DNA of 64,000 nt from Phylloscopus collybita (GCA_027886175.1 JAJNNQ010000075.1:6923001-6987000); one strand, 5' to 3'; numbered from the stretch's first letter, positions 48,246 through 60,857 are shown. Notes: generated by a model not told the origin, from the letters alone. Translations and numbers: made by a program.

Positions 48246-48900
48246 TGTCATGGGTTAACATAGTTTAGATTTTGTTAGAAAAGGACAGTCCAATTAGGAG
48301 TCAGTTTTTTAATTGGCAGGTGGTTCAACCACTAAAAAAGTAGAATACGACTTTTGAGTAATACACATATAAGCTGAGAAGGGGTGAGATTCTTCTCTGT
48401 CTTTTCTTCCGGCTGAGCCACCAAGTAACATCGGGCGGCAGGGAGCCGGGCCGGGCTGGGCCAGGCCCCGCTGCCCCTGGTCAGGCCCGGGCCTCTGGGA
48501 GCCGCTGCCCCGTGAGGGGAGCAGCCCGGCCATGCCTGGGCCTGGAGCAGCAGCAGTGGAAGAAGAGAAAAGGAGCCCCGGCAGCTGCCCGTGTCACCGG
48601 CCGGGACCGGGGAATGTTCCCCCGCCGCCTCTGCCTTCCCCCCCCGCCTTCCTTCAGGCCTCAAAAAGCGGCTCTAAGCAGCCACAATTGAAACAGAGTG
48701 AAAAAAACAAACAATCCAGCAGCTCCTCCACACTACCCCACCAGCCTGGCCTTCAGATTTTTCCAGCTCCCGCTGCACGCAGGACCACATGAGCAGCCTC
48801 GTCTTCCTGCCAGCAGATGAACCCTTCCGAGCACTGGCCTTTCCCCTGGAGTGAGGACAGATATAGTAATTGAACCATAAATAAACATAGCAAAAAACTA
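48246..48900 (+). mobile_element. GC-rich ERV LTR (sense), 3' end not found
   Basis: Starts TGTCATGGGTTAACATAG, the usual start of a bird LTR family. A TATA box lies at 48368-48373 (TATAAG in 'cacatataagctgagaag'). A GC- and CpG-rich stretch runs from 48410 to 48660. AATAAA lies at 48880-48885. This is the U3-R order. The expected terminal inverse ('gttaacccatgaca') is absent; the sequence passes into an A-rich tract at 48908 instead, so the U5 end is missing or replaced. The 5' boundary is firm and the 3' boundary approximate. The GC island contrasts with the AT-rich flanks and is due to the LTR. Frames within it (48309-48792) are not retroviral genes. Confidence 0.7.
48368..48373 (+). promoter_or_regulatory. 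TATA-like box of the LTR
   Basis: TATAAG, about 120 bp inside the LTR and just upstream of 'ggggtgagattcttctctg'. Transcription would start roughly 25-35 bp downstream if it is active. This is inferred from LTR organisation; activity is unknown. Confidence 0.45.
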
Positions 48901-48907
48901 AAGTCAG

Positions 48908-48944
48908 AAAAAAAAAAGAAAAAAAGAAAAAAAAGAGACTATTA
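48908..48944. repeat. A-rich purine tract
   Basis: A-runs separated by single G at 48908-48935, then 'gagactattaaagg'. It directly follows the LTR's AATAAA region, where U5 should be. Confidence 0.8.
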
Positions 48945-50786
48945 AAGGCAGAAGAAAAGAAGTGGCCAAAACCTGGCTAAACTTTTCTAGTAACATAGAA
49001 ACTAAATTAAACTATTCCTTTAAACCATGGAAAAATATGCATTTAGGGACGTGATTGTTTTAAGTTACGTGTAAATTTTTGAGCAAAAGTAAGGCTCATA
49101 CTCTGCAGCACAGGACCAGGAATGCCTACACTACCAATTAAAAGAAGGGGAAAAGGGGAGATTTCAAGCACTGAACCCTTACTAATCTACAATGTAATGA
49201 TTTTAGACAATTACAGCTAGCTTTCTATGATAAATCTTGTTTTTTTGAAGGAGGCTATTTCTAGTTTAGAACAGCCTGTGCTGTTTTGCAGTTGCTCACC
49301 TCCAAGACAAGGCTCATCCTGTCTCCAGAGACCTGCCCTGAAGATGTTCCCTGAAATGGTCTCTGACCCTGCCCAGGACAAGCAAGGAGTATGTCCTTAA
49401 AGAGTGGTTCCAAGAAGTATCTCTGGAAATACTGGGCCTTATTTCTTGAACACAGGCTGTCAAATTAAAAAATACATTACCAAGAAGAATAAGGCAGTTA
49501 AAATCTGTTCCAGAGGCCGAGGATGTGAAGATGCAAAAAACACAAGCAAGGAAAATTTGAACACTTGTGAAGATACATTCTGTGTATCTGCAAACAGTGC
49601 CAGGGAAAGGAAGACATTTAGAAGCTGCTTTATGTACCTGCTTTAGGCATTTAATACCTTCCATTTACCTCAGTTAAAGATGGAGATGTATTACTTTTTT
49701 GAGGACTTTAATACTCCCTGTAAAAATAAAATTTACATGTACAATGTTTTCTGCAGGGTGAAAAAAACCAGAGGGAGAAGAGGGAGCTGTGTGAGTGATC
49801 TGGAGCTGAGGAACCAGTCATGATGCTTCTATTAGTGACTGAGAGGAGAGCACCTTCCTCTGGCGCTGGGGCAAAATATTCAGGCAACAGCTGCAAGTTA
49901 CAGGGATCTGTTTGCCACGGTGGTAATCAGATTTATTTCCTATCTGCAGAAGTAATTTTATTGGCTCAGCAGATGGGAGGAAAACTACAGTATGCTCAGC
50001 TGGAATCAGGGTGGTGGGAAGCTCTTTACCTGGCTTTGTGCCTGAAGTCCCACCTGAGAACAGGGGAGAGATGGAGAAACAGGCTCTGCCAGACCCTGGG
50101 AGACCTGATGAAAAGCATTTCAAATTTGCCACATGAAGGACCTCACTCACTCCCATCTTCCATTTCTGTAATGGAGATGGGAATTGGAGCCTGTTTTTTC
50201 CCCAGCCTCATGCTAGTGACCTGGTTAGAGAGGAATGGGTTTCTCACAGAGGAGAGCAGCTTGCCCCCAGTGTGACTGGCAAACTAGCAGAGCCACCTTC
50301 CCCCAGACCTTCAGTCCTGTAGAACCTGATGTATATTCTTTTCCAACTATTCCTTATTTCCCCCCAGAGGATCTAAATAGGAAAGATGGGTGCTTAAAAG
50401 AAAAAAAAAAAAAAAGGAAAACCCCCCAAACACAAGGATAGAATAACAAACAGAAATCACTTTTCATAAAGCTTAAAAAAAAACCCTAGTCCTTCTGTTT
50501 TGGAAAATCTCTAGAAGAAAAAAAAAAAAAACATTTTGTAAATTACATTGATGACATTTTTTTGCTATGAAGATGTTTCAGTGGAAGAAGGACTTCACCT
50601 TTTTTTGTCTTGAACAAAGAAGTGGCCTGAAACCTCTCACAATAGACTAAATGGGTAAAAGTGCATGAAACAAAGCTGTTGAGCAAAAAAACCAGCAATT
50701 TGTTTATAGACATGCCCAGGCACAATGGTCTGGCAGCTGTCAGTCTGTCAGTCTGGAGCTGAGGTCATCTTTTCCAGAGAGTCATC
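48945..50786. other. Unique sequence with chance-like ORFs
   Basis: No gene is supported. Frames of 151 (49820-50275, +), 116 (49314-49664, -) and 112 (49818-50156, -) codons overlap on opposite strands and show no recognised domain. A-runs lie at about 50400-50415 and 50519-50531. Confidence 0.5.
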
Positions 50787-50895
50787 TCACAGAATCACAG
50801 AATCATTTACATTGAGAAAGGTGTCTAAGATCACTGAGTCCAGCCATTAACCAAAATCTGTTAGGTCTATCACTAAACCATGACTCTCACCTCCT
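50787..50895 (-). mobile_element. CR1 LINE 3' tail (antisense)
   Basis: 'tcacagaatcacagaatc', then 'ttgagaaaggtgtctaagat', 'cactgagtccagcc' and 'tatcactaaaccatgactct' follow the antisense CR1 3' end ('...aagacctctaagatcatcgagtccaacc...'). Short and diverged. The far edge is uncertain. Confidence 0.8.
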
Positions 50896-50999
50896 CCAGC
50901 CTTGCTTTGGAGGTAGGTGTCCCCCCTTGAAGTATGACAGTTCCTTGAAGTATGGCAACCATTTTTATTGCCCCTTTCTGTCAAAAACACCAGTGTTAG

Positions 51000-51024
51000 A
51001 AAACAAACAAACAAACAAACAAAC
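51000..51024. repeat. (AAAC)6 microsatellite
   Basis: Six AAAC units in a row within an A/C-rich stretch. Confidence 0.9.
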
Positions 51025-51183
51025 TTAAACAGAACCAAACCAACCAAAAGACAAAAAATACTATTTTTAAATATATTACACTACTAGCTTTGGGCAGGAA
51101 TGGTGATGTGTCCATTCACACCCATGAGGAGATTGCAACTTCCACGGTGGGATGGAAAAAGCAGCAGAAACTCGTGGCACATT

Positions 51184-51310
51184 AACCTCAACCACATCAA
51201 TATTTATAAATATCTGAGGGGAGGTGTCAAGAGGATGGAGCTAGGCTCTGCCCTGTGGTATTGAGCAATAGGACAAGAAGGCAAGGAGCAGAAAATCATA
51301 CACAGGTTAT
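51184..51310 (+). mobile_element. CR1 LINE fragment (sense)
   Basis: 'aacctcaaccacatcaatat', 'ttataaatatctgagggg', 'ggtgtcaagaggatggagct' and 'aggctctgccctgtgg' match the CR1 segment 'tataaatatctgaagg...gtgtcaagaggatggggccaggctc'. The match fades after 'acacagg' near 51308. It sits between the antisense CR1 tail and the antisense solo LTR, so it is a separate insertion. Confidence 0.75.
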
Positions 51311-51464
51311 TTTGACCCGGATAACCCAGATATACCACTTAACAACTTGCTCCTTTGTTCAGTCTGTGCTAGAAACAGCTCATCCCACTGGCTACAGTCT
51401 GATCTTTTCAACAGACTTCTATACTAACCCACCTTCCTCTCTCAAGGACACTTTAACCTTCTAA

Positions 51465-51469
51465 GGATC
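51465..51469. repeat. Target-site duplication, left copy
   Basis: GGATC immediately before the LTR that starts at 51470. It is identical to the right copy at 52223-52227. Confidence 0.85.
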
Positions 51470-52222
51470 TGTCTTGTTTTGGAAAGACAGGTATCTGCCA
51501 GGGAAAGCTGGAGTTTCCCTTAGAATGGGGAATGTAAACCCCTCACCCCCCACCAAATTATAATTTTACAATTAAGGGCTTTCAGGCAAAGATTTGGGAA
51601 TAGGAATAACAGTTCTTTACTAGGAATACTAACAATACGTATGTAGTTGAAAAACAAAACCACCCAACCAAACCAGCAAACAGACAAACAACAATTTTGG
51701 AGAACCCTGACAGAGTCAAGAGCTACAACCTGACACCCTGTTGGTCAGGGTGTTGGAAGCAGTCCAAAAGTGAGTCCTCCTGGAGTGGCAGATGTGGTTC
51801 TGGTGGAGTAGAGATGATCATGTAGAACAAGGGTCCAGTGATGGTGAGAAGGGATCCATTCTTCCTCCAGGAACTGGGCAAAGCTAGATGCCTTTGTGTT
51901 CCTGTGGCTCAGTTTTATCCAGGTAGGAATGGTTGGCTCCCCCCAACTGGGTGGAGCATCTCACAGTAGGATGATGGAATGTGGATGTGTTAGTTTGGGG
52001 AGGTGTTAATGGTTCATTAGCAGAAAATATCCCGCTGGAGGGAGGACCCTTGGTGAAAGAGATAAGAAACACTGCCCTACCTGGTTTTAACAGTTGGCTC
52101 ATTATCGGAAGGCATCTGCCCCCCCCTCCTCCCAGAGTTACAAGAGATAAAGAAAAACATCTCCCCAACTGCTTTTAACAAATGAAATAGAATACATACC
52201 CCTGGCTCCACAACCCAAGACA
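51470..52222 (-). mobile_element. ERV solo LTR, 753 bp, intact ends (antisense)
   Basis: The + strand runs TGTCTTGTTTTGG...CACAACCCAAGACA, so both ends share the terminal inverted repeat TGTCTTG and are TG...CA. Identical GGATC copies flank it, a 5-bp duplication typical of ERVL-type (class III) integration. Read on the minus strand, a TATA-like GGATAAAACT (+ 51911-51920) lies in the middle and a possible AGTAAA poly(A) signal (+ 51616-51621) follows, which sets the orientation. No internal retroviral sequence is present, so it arose by LTR-LTR recombination. Frames inside (51884-52178) are not genes. Confidence 0.88.
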
Positions 52223-52227
52223 GGATC
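52223..52227. repeat. Target-site duplication, right copy
   Basis: GGATC immediately after the LTR end ('aagaca'). It matches 51465-51469 exactly. Confidence 0.85.
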
Positions 52228-54506
52228 ATAATTATTCATCACAATACCAACTCTGTTCTTCTTGTCAACTTTCAGTGACTGGACCTTTTTCTGAACCCTC
52301 CCTCTCTACCCAATTATCTCCATATCCTCTAAGGCCTTTTAATTTGGGAGAAGTTCTAGAAGAGCATTAACAGCAGTTTTGCTACTATTCCAGGCACTGT
52401 ACTCTCTCAGTGGCTACACTGTTTTTGAGGAGTATCTCATCATCCACCTTCCTCCAGCACCCAGGAAGTCGAACCATACTTTAGGTGTTGTGTGAAAACA
52501 GAAGAAAATTCCACCTCTTACATCAGCCAACAGAACAAGAGTTATCAGCTGGATGCAGATATCAGCTAGGGATTCAGACATAAGAAGACACTCCTGGTCA
52601 GCACAAAAGTGAGCAGCAGGCCTCTAGTAACCAAAATACTAAATTAATTGGCTGAAAGGAATATGTTGCTTTTCTTCAACCTCTCAGCTATACAAGTCAT
52701 TCATCATATTCCAGACCCTGATCTTAACTTATGAGACATGTTAATTCCAAGCTGCAATGTGCTGTTCCATATTAGTCACTGCTCTTAGAATTTCTTATGA
52801 TACTAATTAAGCCCTGAAATTCTTAAAGTCTCTAAGCTGTGTGCTGTGTTTATATTACAGAACACAGGATTTCAATTTAGCAGCCAGCTCATTATTGCTC
52901 ATGCTCAGACTGTGGGATAATGAGCTATTACTGATTGCCTCAGGTGATTCCTGAGCTAGGAGGCAGCAGGAGGAAGAGCTGCTGTTTGTAGCTGATGGCA
53001 TTTTCTCACCATGGCAGTATTTAGGAGACCTTGTCATAAGGAGAAGCCCAAAACTCCAGGACAGAAATCAAAAGGAAAATTCAAGGAGAGAGTGCCAGAA
53101 GCCTGAAGTTCTTATTTTCTCTTAGTGGTAGAAATAATTAAGCTCACACTTTTGATGACAAATCATGATTTCTCCCAAGCAATGATATTTGACTCATGAA
53201 GCAGAAGAAACATCATCACCATGGACAAAAACTAGACAGAAATATCTTTTCATATTGTCTTGGATGTAATTGCTGAGATGTTACATTCTCCTGTCTTCCC
53301 CACTACCTGGAAATGACTAATCACATCTGCCAACGACTGATTCTACCTTGTCTGTTGGCTTTTTTGGATTTTTTGTAGTTTATTTTTCTTCATAAACCCA
53401 CTCTGACATTACAGAGAAGATACCCATAAAACATCTCTTATTTTTAAAGATCTTTGCAATTCAATCCTCTTCTACAATAATTGCTAGGAAATGCTACTTT
53501 CAATCTTCCATAAAATATTTTGTAACCTATGTGAATATGAGTCACCAGATAAAAATATATCTAGGTATTCACCATTATAGTATCAGAACCCCTGTGGCTG
53601 CTGTTCACATTTTCTCCTCCTTCTCAAAAGCATTTGAAGTGTTATATCTTGTTTGGGATGTAATGGTTGGGATGGGGCACTAGGTTAGGTATAGAATAAA
53701 CAATGTAAGGAAATGAACTCTTACTCCCCTGTCTCCCAGAGCAGGGCCTTACCTCTAAAGTAATATTTTCTCCGCCTGAAACTGTCTATTCAGGCTTTAA
53801 AAGACAACCATCTACAGCTCTCCCCACATCACATTCCATATCTTTTAATAACAACAATATATATTGGTGGTAACAGAGATAAGGATGCACCTTTGCTGTG
53901 TTCTGACTGCCAATACTTGAAGGAGGGCTGCAGGAGTGGGAGGACAACATGTGCTCCCAGACTAGGAGCCAGGCTAAGAGGATACAGGAGGGCTCAGTGT
54001 TGGATGAAACCCAGGTGCAGAGGGAGGAATTTCTTCAGAGCAGCCATCCTTGGAGTGAGCTATCCCGTGCCTAGGTTTCCCCTCAGGCAGAGCTCATCCA
54101 TTCCCTGCTGAGGACAATCTGTCAGCCAGTCAGGAAAGTGTATAAACCAGCAAGCCTACACTCATGATCAAGGGAGCAAGGCCTGACAAAAGACCTGCAG
54201 GTAACGCATTTGGCACTACTGACACCCTTTGATGCTTTACTCTGTAAGGAATACAAAAACACATTCCAGCCTAAAGTTCAGAGTTTGTACCCTGCCCCTT
54301 AAAATAAAATAAAGCCATGATTTCAGTCATGCCTGATATTGATGTAATAAGCTTGAATTGTGCACTGTAATCCTGGCTTCTAAATTTATTTCCACATTAA
54401 AAATAAAGGTAAAATATAGTCAATTTTGAACAATATTTTCAGCTCTGTCACCAGAGAGAGATTTTCAGACAGTAAATAATAATATTGAGCACTCTTGCAA
54501 AGGGTT
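52228..54506. other. Unique sequence, nothing recognised
   Basis: No gene or clear repeat. Confidence 0.5.
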
Positions 54507-54532
54507 AAAAAAAAAAAAAAAAAAAAAAAAAA
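54507..54532. repeat. Poly-A run of 26
   Basis: Uninterrupted A26 followed by 'gcccgtgagg'. No recognisable retroposed gene or AATAAA lies immediately upstream, so it is called a homopolymer only. Confidence 0.9.
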
Positions 54533-57253
54533 GCCCGTGAGGAAGATTTGTGTTATCTGCAAATAATTTGTGTTCAGCAGGTTTTAGGGCTGACAGCCCT
54601 GCCTGACCCATCTTTTGTTTTAATTTAATAAGAGAGCACCTTCCATTGAAGGCAATATAACACATCTGGCCTGCATTTTACCTAAATCATATCTGTAGTG
54701 AGGTGTGGAGCTCTCCAAGATTGCCACCAGACAGAGGGACAATTTGGCAAAAGAGCCATTATGAAACTTCAGCAACTCCAGCTCTTCTTTAGCAGAGGGA
54801 CTTACCAGAGATTCTTAAATTCTCTCAGATCCTGGAACAACAAATATGTCCAGCATGCATGAAATAAAGCTGGCCTGAGAAAATGAGTGTAGAAGCTGAA
54901 ATTCCATTTCTCCCAGCTACTTTAAGTCATTTATCACTTCTAGTACAATTAGATTTACTATTTCAAATCAAATCAAGACTATAGAATACAGTCTAAAATA
55001 AATAGCTAATTGTATGAAATAGCCCAGGCTGTAAACTGTGGGCAAAGCAGATGGACAATGGAGAAGAAGATAGAAAATAAGCAAATAGAAATAAAAATGT
55101 GGGTATCCCAGGTGAAGGTATTGCTCAAAGCCAATCAGCAGCAGTAATCACAGCTGACAGAAACAAAATTACTCTGGAATCACTGAAATAGAGAGGGATG
55201 ATTGACTGGTGGTATGCACTCTGTCTCTGCTCTGCCTACTACAAGTAAGGAAAGAAATTATTAACCATTTATACAAGAGGTAATCAATCAGCAACATTAA
55301 AACCCCTCATAAAGTTTCATATCCTCAGTCCCCTCAAAATTCTGTCAAAACAGATGTTATCTACAACATTGCCTAAAGGCCAAGCAATGTCTGCCTATTT
55401 CAAAAAATCCGTGTTATCCAATTTACTGAAATCAATCTCCATGTGCAGATTAATTTGGGGCTGTAGATCTGTGAGTGCATCTTAATTTTCTCAGTAAGAA
55501 AAGAAAATTAAATCATGCCAGGAAGATAGACCAGCTGTAAGAAAAGAGCTGGCTGATAGCTATGCAAAGGGCCCTTTAGGGCTATCATGTTTACCAAATT
55601 TAAAAGGCTGGCACCAACAAAAATGTGAGACAATTTTTCCTTTTATGAAAGCAAAATCCAGAAATGGCTTTTGAGTTCAAGAACAGAAGATAGCCTTTGT
55701 CAAACCTGATTTCTTACTTCTTCAGAAAACACCCTGAAGCTTCCTAGGCTGGAGTTTGATGTTTGAAATGGCAGCTTTCAAAATACTACATTTTTATACT
55801 TTAGGAACAAACAAGGGACTGTCATCAACTAATGCCTGAGTTTAGCACAGCTCCCTGGCTTTGCACCTATCATTTGATTCACTTTCTAAAAAATCAGCAC
55901 AGTAAACAGCTTTCCTGTTTTAAGGTGGGTTTTCTTTTCTAGGGTAGGTTTATTCCCCATATCAAAGCCTCCTTGTTCTCAGGCACCACACACAAAGACA
56001 TAAAAACTGATCACTCCTTTTGGTCCCCTGTTTGGGGAACACCCCCACTTGCCTTCCTCTCCTTCTTGCCAGCAGGACTGTGTGTTTCTTTCATTCTTTC
56101 CATACTGGAGGCTCTGTGAAGGATGATATATCCTGCTAAACTGCCTTTAAGTGGGATGAATGTAATTACCTGAGCTGGAATACATCCAGGACTCTGGATT
56201 TAACAGCCATTAAAAATCTTGTTGAACATTTGTCATACCTTCTCGAATCGCCACACACAGTGACAGCTTGGCATCTGAAAGATGGCAGTTCAAAACAGCA
56301 CTGCTCTTACACCAGTGCATTTGCTCCTCAAGCAAATGTCCCAGTCATGGGTACAATGTGATGGATGGGTCATCAATGGGCTTTGCATTTCTCAGATACT
56401 TTCCACCAAAACATCTAAAGAAGGGCTGAATTAAGCTTTGGCAAGCCTTCAGGTTTGGTAACCGGCTGTTAGCTTTAGCACAGGAAGATTTAAATGTGGC
56501 TTGTCAAAGTCAGAGAGCAAATTTTACAGCAGAGCAAGGGATGGAAACATCCTGGAGAGCTCACCTCTCCTGCACAGAGATCTCTCGTCCCCCTGCCAGA
56601 GGCTCTACAAGACCTTCAAACACAGAAATAAGCTGGTATGGAGCCCCATGCTCCAGATTTACACTCAAGTGTGAGTACAAGATTTGTGCCTGCAAGACAC
56701 AACTCCCGAATTGGTTAATTACATCAAATAGAGACAGTCACAGCAAGGAAAATTTTAAAGAGATTGTTGCCAAAATCTCTCACCAACCTCTCACCTCCTG
56801 CCAAATTTGAGGGTATTTTTTGCAAAATCTCTGGCACTTCCAGGGCACTTTCCATGAGTAAGGAGTGTGGAATGAAGCTGCTCATGGGATAAATGGCCCA
56901 AGCATGGCAGGGGATGGGCTGGAGGTGGATTGATGCAGCACAAGCTCTGACTGCTTGATATTCTGCCACTGGAGAGGGTCCAAGCTGACCTTTCAACACA
57001 GCGTTGAATGAGAATATTTGGAGAGGAGGATCTCTTGGGAAAAAGCTCTTTGTGGAAGAAATGTTGATGTATAACAGGTTCTGTTTGCAAATTAATGTGC
57101 AGATGACCCCACCATCTTTTCCTGCACAGCTGGAGCAACATATGCTGTGAAAAGAATCAACCTGTTATTCTTGTGTAAGCTGTTCAGTTAAGGTACTTAC
57201 AAATGGTTTCATGACTGTAGCTCATTACCAGAAGACATCTTCTGCTTTATAGG

Positions 57254-57286
57254 CTCATTTTTAATATGCATTTATATTAAAATGAG
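57254..57286. repeat. AT-rich imperfect inverted repeat
   Basis: Left arm CTCATTTTTAATAT, spacer GCATTT, right arm ATATTAAAATGAG. The arms pair fully except for one extra T on the left. Confidence 0.8.
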
Positions 57287-58764
57287 AAGTTGTAGCTTGA
57301 TCCAGTTTTCATTACAAATTCTAATCTTAAAAGGAAGTGGATAATAAATCCCAAGTTAAACCTCATAGTTACTTATGCCATGCCTCAAGTGCTAAATGGG
57401 GAAAGTAATAAAGTTATGCACAGCAGACAAATAAAAGAAAGTGACTTTCTGCTAGAAAAAAACCTTATCTCTAGAATTCTATCCTCTATGTTTTGAGCCT
57501 ATGATAAGTATTGCTAATGTAACACCCACTTCTGGTTCTTCAGATACTTGGTGCCAGTGGTATTTGTTTATCCAGCTGTATTTGCTAATCCAATGAAGTC
57601 CTGTGTAAGGGAATCCTTGATTACTCTTAGCCATGAGGAGCTTGTGACCTTCATCAAGACTGGCTGCTATCACCAGCTGGCTCAAAGAAATTACCTCAAG
57701 TGAGAATCACATTTCCTTCATAGCTTTTTTCTGGTTACATGTTTAACCTTGGAAAAGGCAGTGTTTCTTTTAAGAAAGAGAGAAACACCAGCTGAGCTTG
57801 TTGCTTAGAGCGTGTTGGACTCTTGATTTACTTTTGAGCCTATTAAAGGTCAAGTGCCTGTGCTCATCCTAGAGCACAGTCTCAAAAAGGAGCTTTTGTA
57901 GGTAAGGTACAGAAATCTTTGCCTTCACTGATTGCTGGAAAAACAAATTGCTAGCTTCTAAATTAAAACCAGTCAATCAAACAAGCAAACCCAAATGCCT
58001 TAATATGGAGAATAGTGTACATCAAGGAGTAATAAAAGAGAAAGATCTTTTTGAGGGAAATACTGGCAACATTTGCCCATCTTAGATAAACAGAGGAAAA
58101 AGGTTTGCAAAATGTAAAAGTACGAAAAGAAGATCCCCTCAAGGTGATCTAGACCAGCCTCAAACAACATCTGCTCTCTATAAGCAATAAGAAAAGCTCT
58201 AAAGGTCAGTATTTGCTGTATTTCTATCAGAGACTCATTTCACTTCACCATCCCAAATTGTGAATCCAATTTAAGCTAGTCAAGTGCTTCCCATATAGCC
58301 ACTTTAAACCAAGATCACTCACCCCAAGCTAAAAGAGGAGAGTAAAATATATCACCTTCTGTAAATCAGTCTCCATTGGCAGTTTGTCTGTGCTGTAAGT
58401 CACTGAAGGGAGTCAGGACCAGCCCCACCCCAATTAGTAGATGTGAGTAGACTGATAGCTGGAGTGCTCCTCACCAGAAAGGTGCTGGTAGCTTGGGACC
58501 AAGGCAAGCCTGGTGCTCTGGAAGGAGAAGAACTAACAGAGATTGGACTGTGCAGGGGTTGAATTCAACCTGCTGGTGCTCAGTGATCCCATCCAAGAAC
58601 TCTGCACTGACCATAACTTGCAGTTAAATATATGAAATGCAGTTATTTCAAGTCTTTCATAGTCATTTTGTATCATAGAGGATTAGCCTGGTGAACTCTA
58701 CAGCCATGAGGGATGCAATTTTCAGCTTTGCCTTATTTTAATATCACAGAAGTCAATATTTAAT

Positions 58765-58782
58765 CATTTTTTTAAAAAAATG
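58765..58782. repeat. Perfect 18-bp palindrome
   Basis: CATTTTTTTAAAAAAATG: T7 followed by A7 bracketed by CA and TG. Low-complexity arms make a chance origin plausible. Confidence 0.85.
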
Positions 58783-60830
58783 CTTGGATAAAATGGGAGA
58801 AGAAGCAGATGAACACTAAGAATTCCTGATTATCTTATATCCCTTATCCTATATCTGTTATAGGATTTTAAACAAAATATGGATAATTTTAAAATCAGAT
58901 TACCATCTATTTTTTCTTGCCCTATTTAGTCAAATGACTGGGTTCAATCCCTCCAGTGTTGCACTTCACCTCTGGAAAGCTTTTGTCCAAAAGTTTAATG
59001 CTGTTATAGGGAAGATTTGTAAAAGCAAAACTGGAGAGGTTGGGGCTGAAAGCAAAGTCTAGAAACATGGCAACTTTTCCTACAATGAAATCTCCAAACA
59101 TCTATAGTTTCAATAATAGTTCTATTCCTGCAGTGATTGAATCAAGATATCCCATTAACTTAATCATCTAAAACCAAGTTAAATCACTGTGGGTAGGATT
59201 ACAGTAACAGATACAGTGTAAAAAAATTAAAAGAACCCATAAAATTTGAAACATTTTAGTTTAATGCTACCACTTAATAATGCCTGGATCTCATTCCAAA
59301 TGGGAATAAGCAATACAATGGACTCAAAACATCTCTTGATGAACCACAGAACTGGGGTGCACTCCAGCATCTGCCTTAACACAGACAGATACTTTTAAGT
59401 CCATCTTGGTATGTCCACAGTGCACAGGTGAAGGGGTTTCACTCAGACTCAAACAGTGAAAAAGCAAGGTGGTAACAAATTTAGTTTAGTGTGGTATATA
59501 CCCAGATACGTATGCATGGCAGAGGGCAAAATCAAACAAAGATTATGAGCAGTAGCAGCTGTTACAGAAGTCATAGAAAGGAAAAATGAGATAGAAATTG
59601 GAGTCAAAGGGCTCACTAGCAAATGGTTTGGTGATGTCAAGACACCTGTGGTGGGCTGCCCTGAAGTGAGGGAGAGGGATTTGGTGTGGGATCTCTGTAA
59701 ATCATTAAGAGTTCATTTGCCCTAATTTCCATTTTCAGTTGCTTCTCCAACAGGATTTAATTTAATGTCTACATTTTGGCTGATTTCCTGTTTTGAAAAA
59801 GAAAACATCACCAGCACTATAAACCAAATGAGATCAGCTGTGTTCCCAGACATGAAAAAACAACATTTGTGATGCTCTGTAAATTCACTGTAAATCAGCA
59901 GGACAGATTCTTCTTATATGGCCCATTTTTGTCTCCTAAAACAATGGGGACCTACTTTGATTTCCTTTACCACTGTGCTTATTGCTCAGTTTCCTCCACT
60001 GCCTATTTCACACATTAATCACCTCAAGAGCAGAGACATTTTTTCCTTTTAGGCCCCAGACAGCACACTGCCTTCCTTTCTCTTTTCCCTGTACTGACTA
60101 ATCCCAGGTTTACCTTTACCTGGCTGGTAAATGGCAGCTGAACTAATGTGTTTCAGACCAAATCTCTTGAAAGCTCAGCAAGGCCCTCTCAAACTATTTT
60201 CTTTTTGTAAGGAATTGCATATCTTTGTGCTTTGGTGAGCAAGACAGAGAAGGAATTACTGATTTTTCTTAGTTTGTTTTTCTCAATATCTAAGAAATAA
60301 AGGTTCTCCTTTCGTCCTTTGTCATAACTGTATCTCCTTTATTGGTGGAGAGCAGCTTTTTGCTGCCCAAGTGGATGCTCAGGACAATCTCTCCACACAG
60401 TAGGGAAGGTCAGTATTGTTGGCCACTGCTGTTGATGATCAATGATTACCTGAGCAGATTCCTGATGTGTCTTCATGTCAGTGAGTTCAGAATCCAGCCT
60501 GCTGCAGATGTGGGTGAGCCTCTGCTTTCTAGGAATTACTAGGAGGGATCTTATTTGTCATTTTAAATAGACACGAATTGCTCCAAGCTGTTGATTTATA
60601 AAAATGTCTACTTTTGGTACATTTTTTCCCCCCACAGCTACTGCTGGAACAAAAGTAAATGCTAGCTAAATACATCAATTGATTTTCATGTCAAGGTGTA
60701 AGTGTCCTGGCAACAGTAGCCTGGGAGTGAAAAGAAATAACAAGGTTCATGCATTTTTGCCACGTGAAAAGTCACAAACTGTTTCACTTCACAAAATGAT
60801 GGCTTACGTTTGTCAAGATGCTTTTCTGAC

Positions 60831-60857
60831 AAAAACAAACAAACAAACAAAAAACAA
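60831..60857. repeat. (AAAC)n microsatellite
   Basis: About five AAAC units ending in an A-run ('caaaaaacaacc'). Confidence 0.85.

Noticed and set aside
48401..48700. CpG-island-like GC peak as a possible cellular gene promoter
   Set aside because: It falls inside the LTR that starts at 48246, which explains its composition, and no exon follows.
49820..50275. 151-codon plus-strand frame
   Set aside because: It is overlapped by a 112-codon minus frame, with no recognised domain, promoter or splice context. Chance is the simplest explanation.
54465..54665. Processed pseudogene suggested by A26
   Set aside because: No poly(A) signal or recognisable coding sequence lies next to the run on either strand.
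57787..57850. Second tRNA-like stretch ('gcttgttgcttagagcgtg')
   Set aside because: It partly resembles a tRNA-SINE head but lacks a B box, cloverleaf pairing and a tail. Too weak to call.
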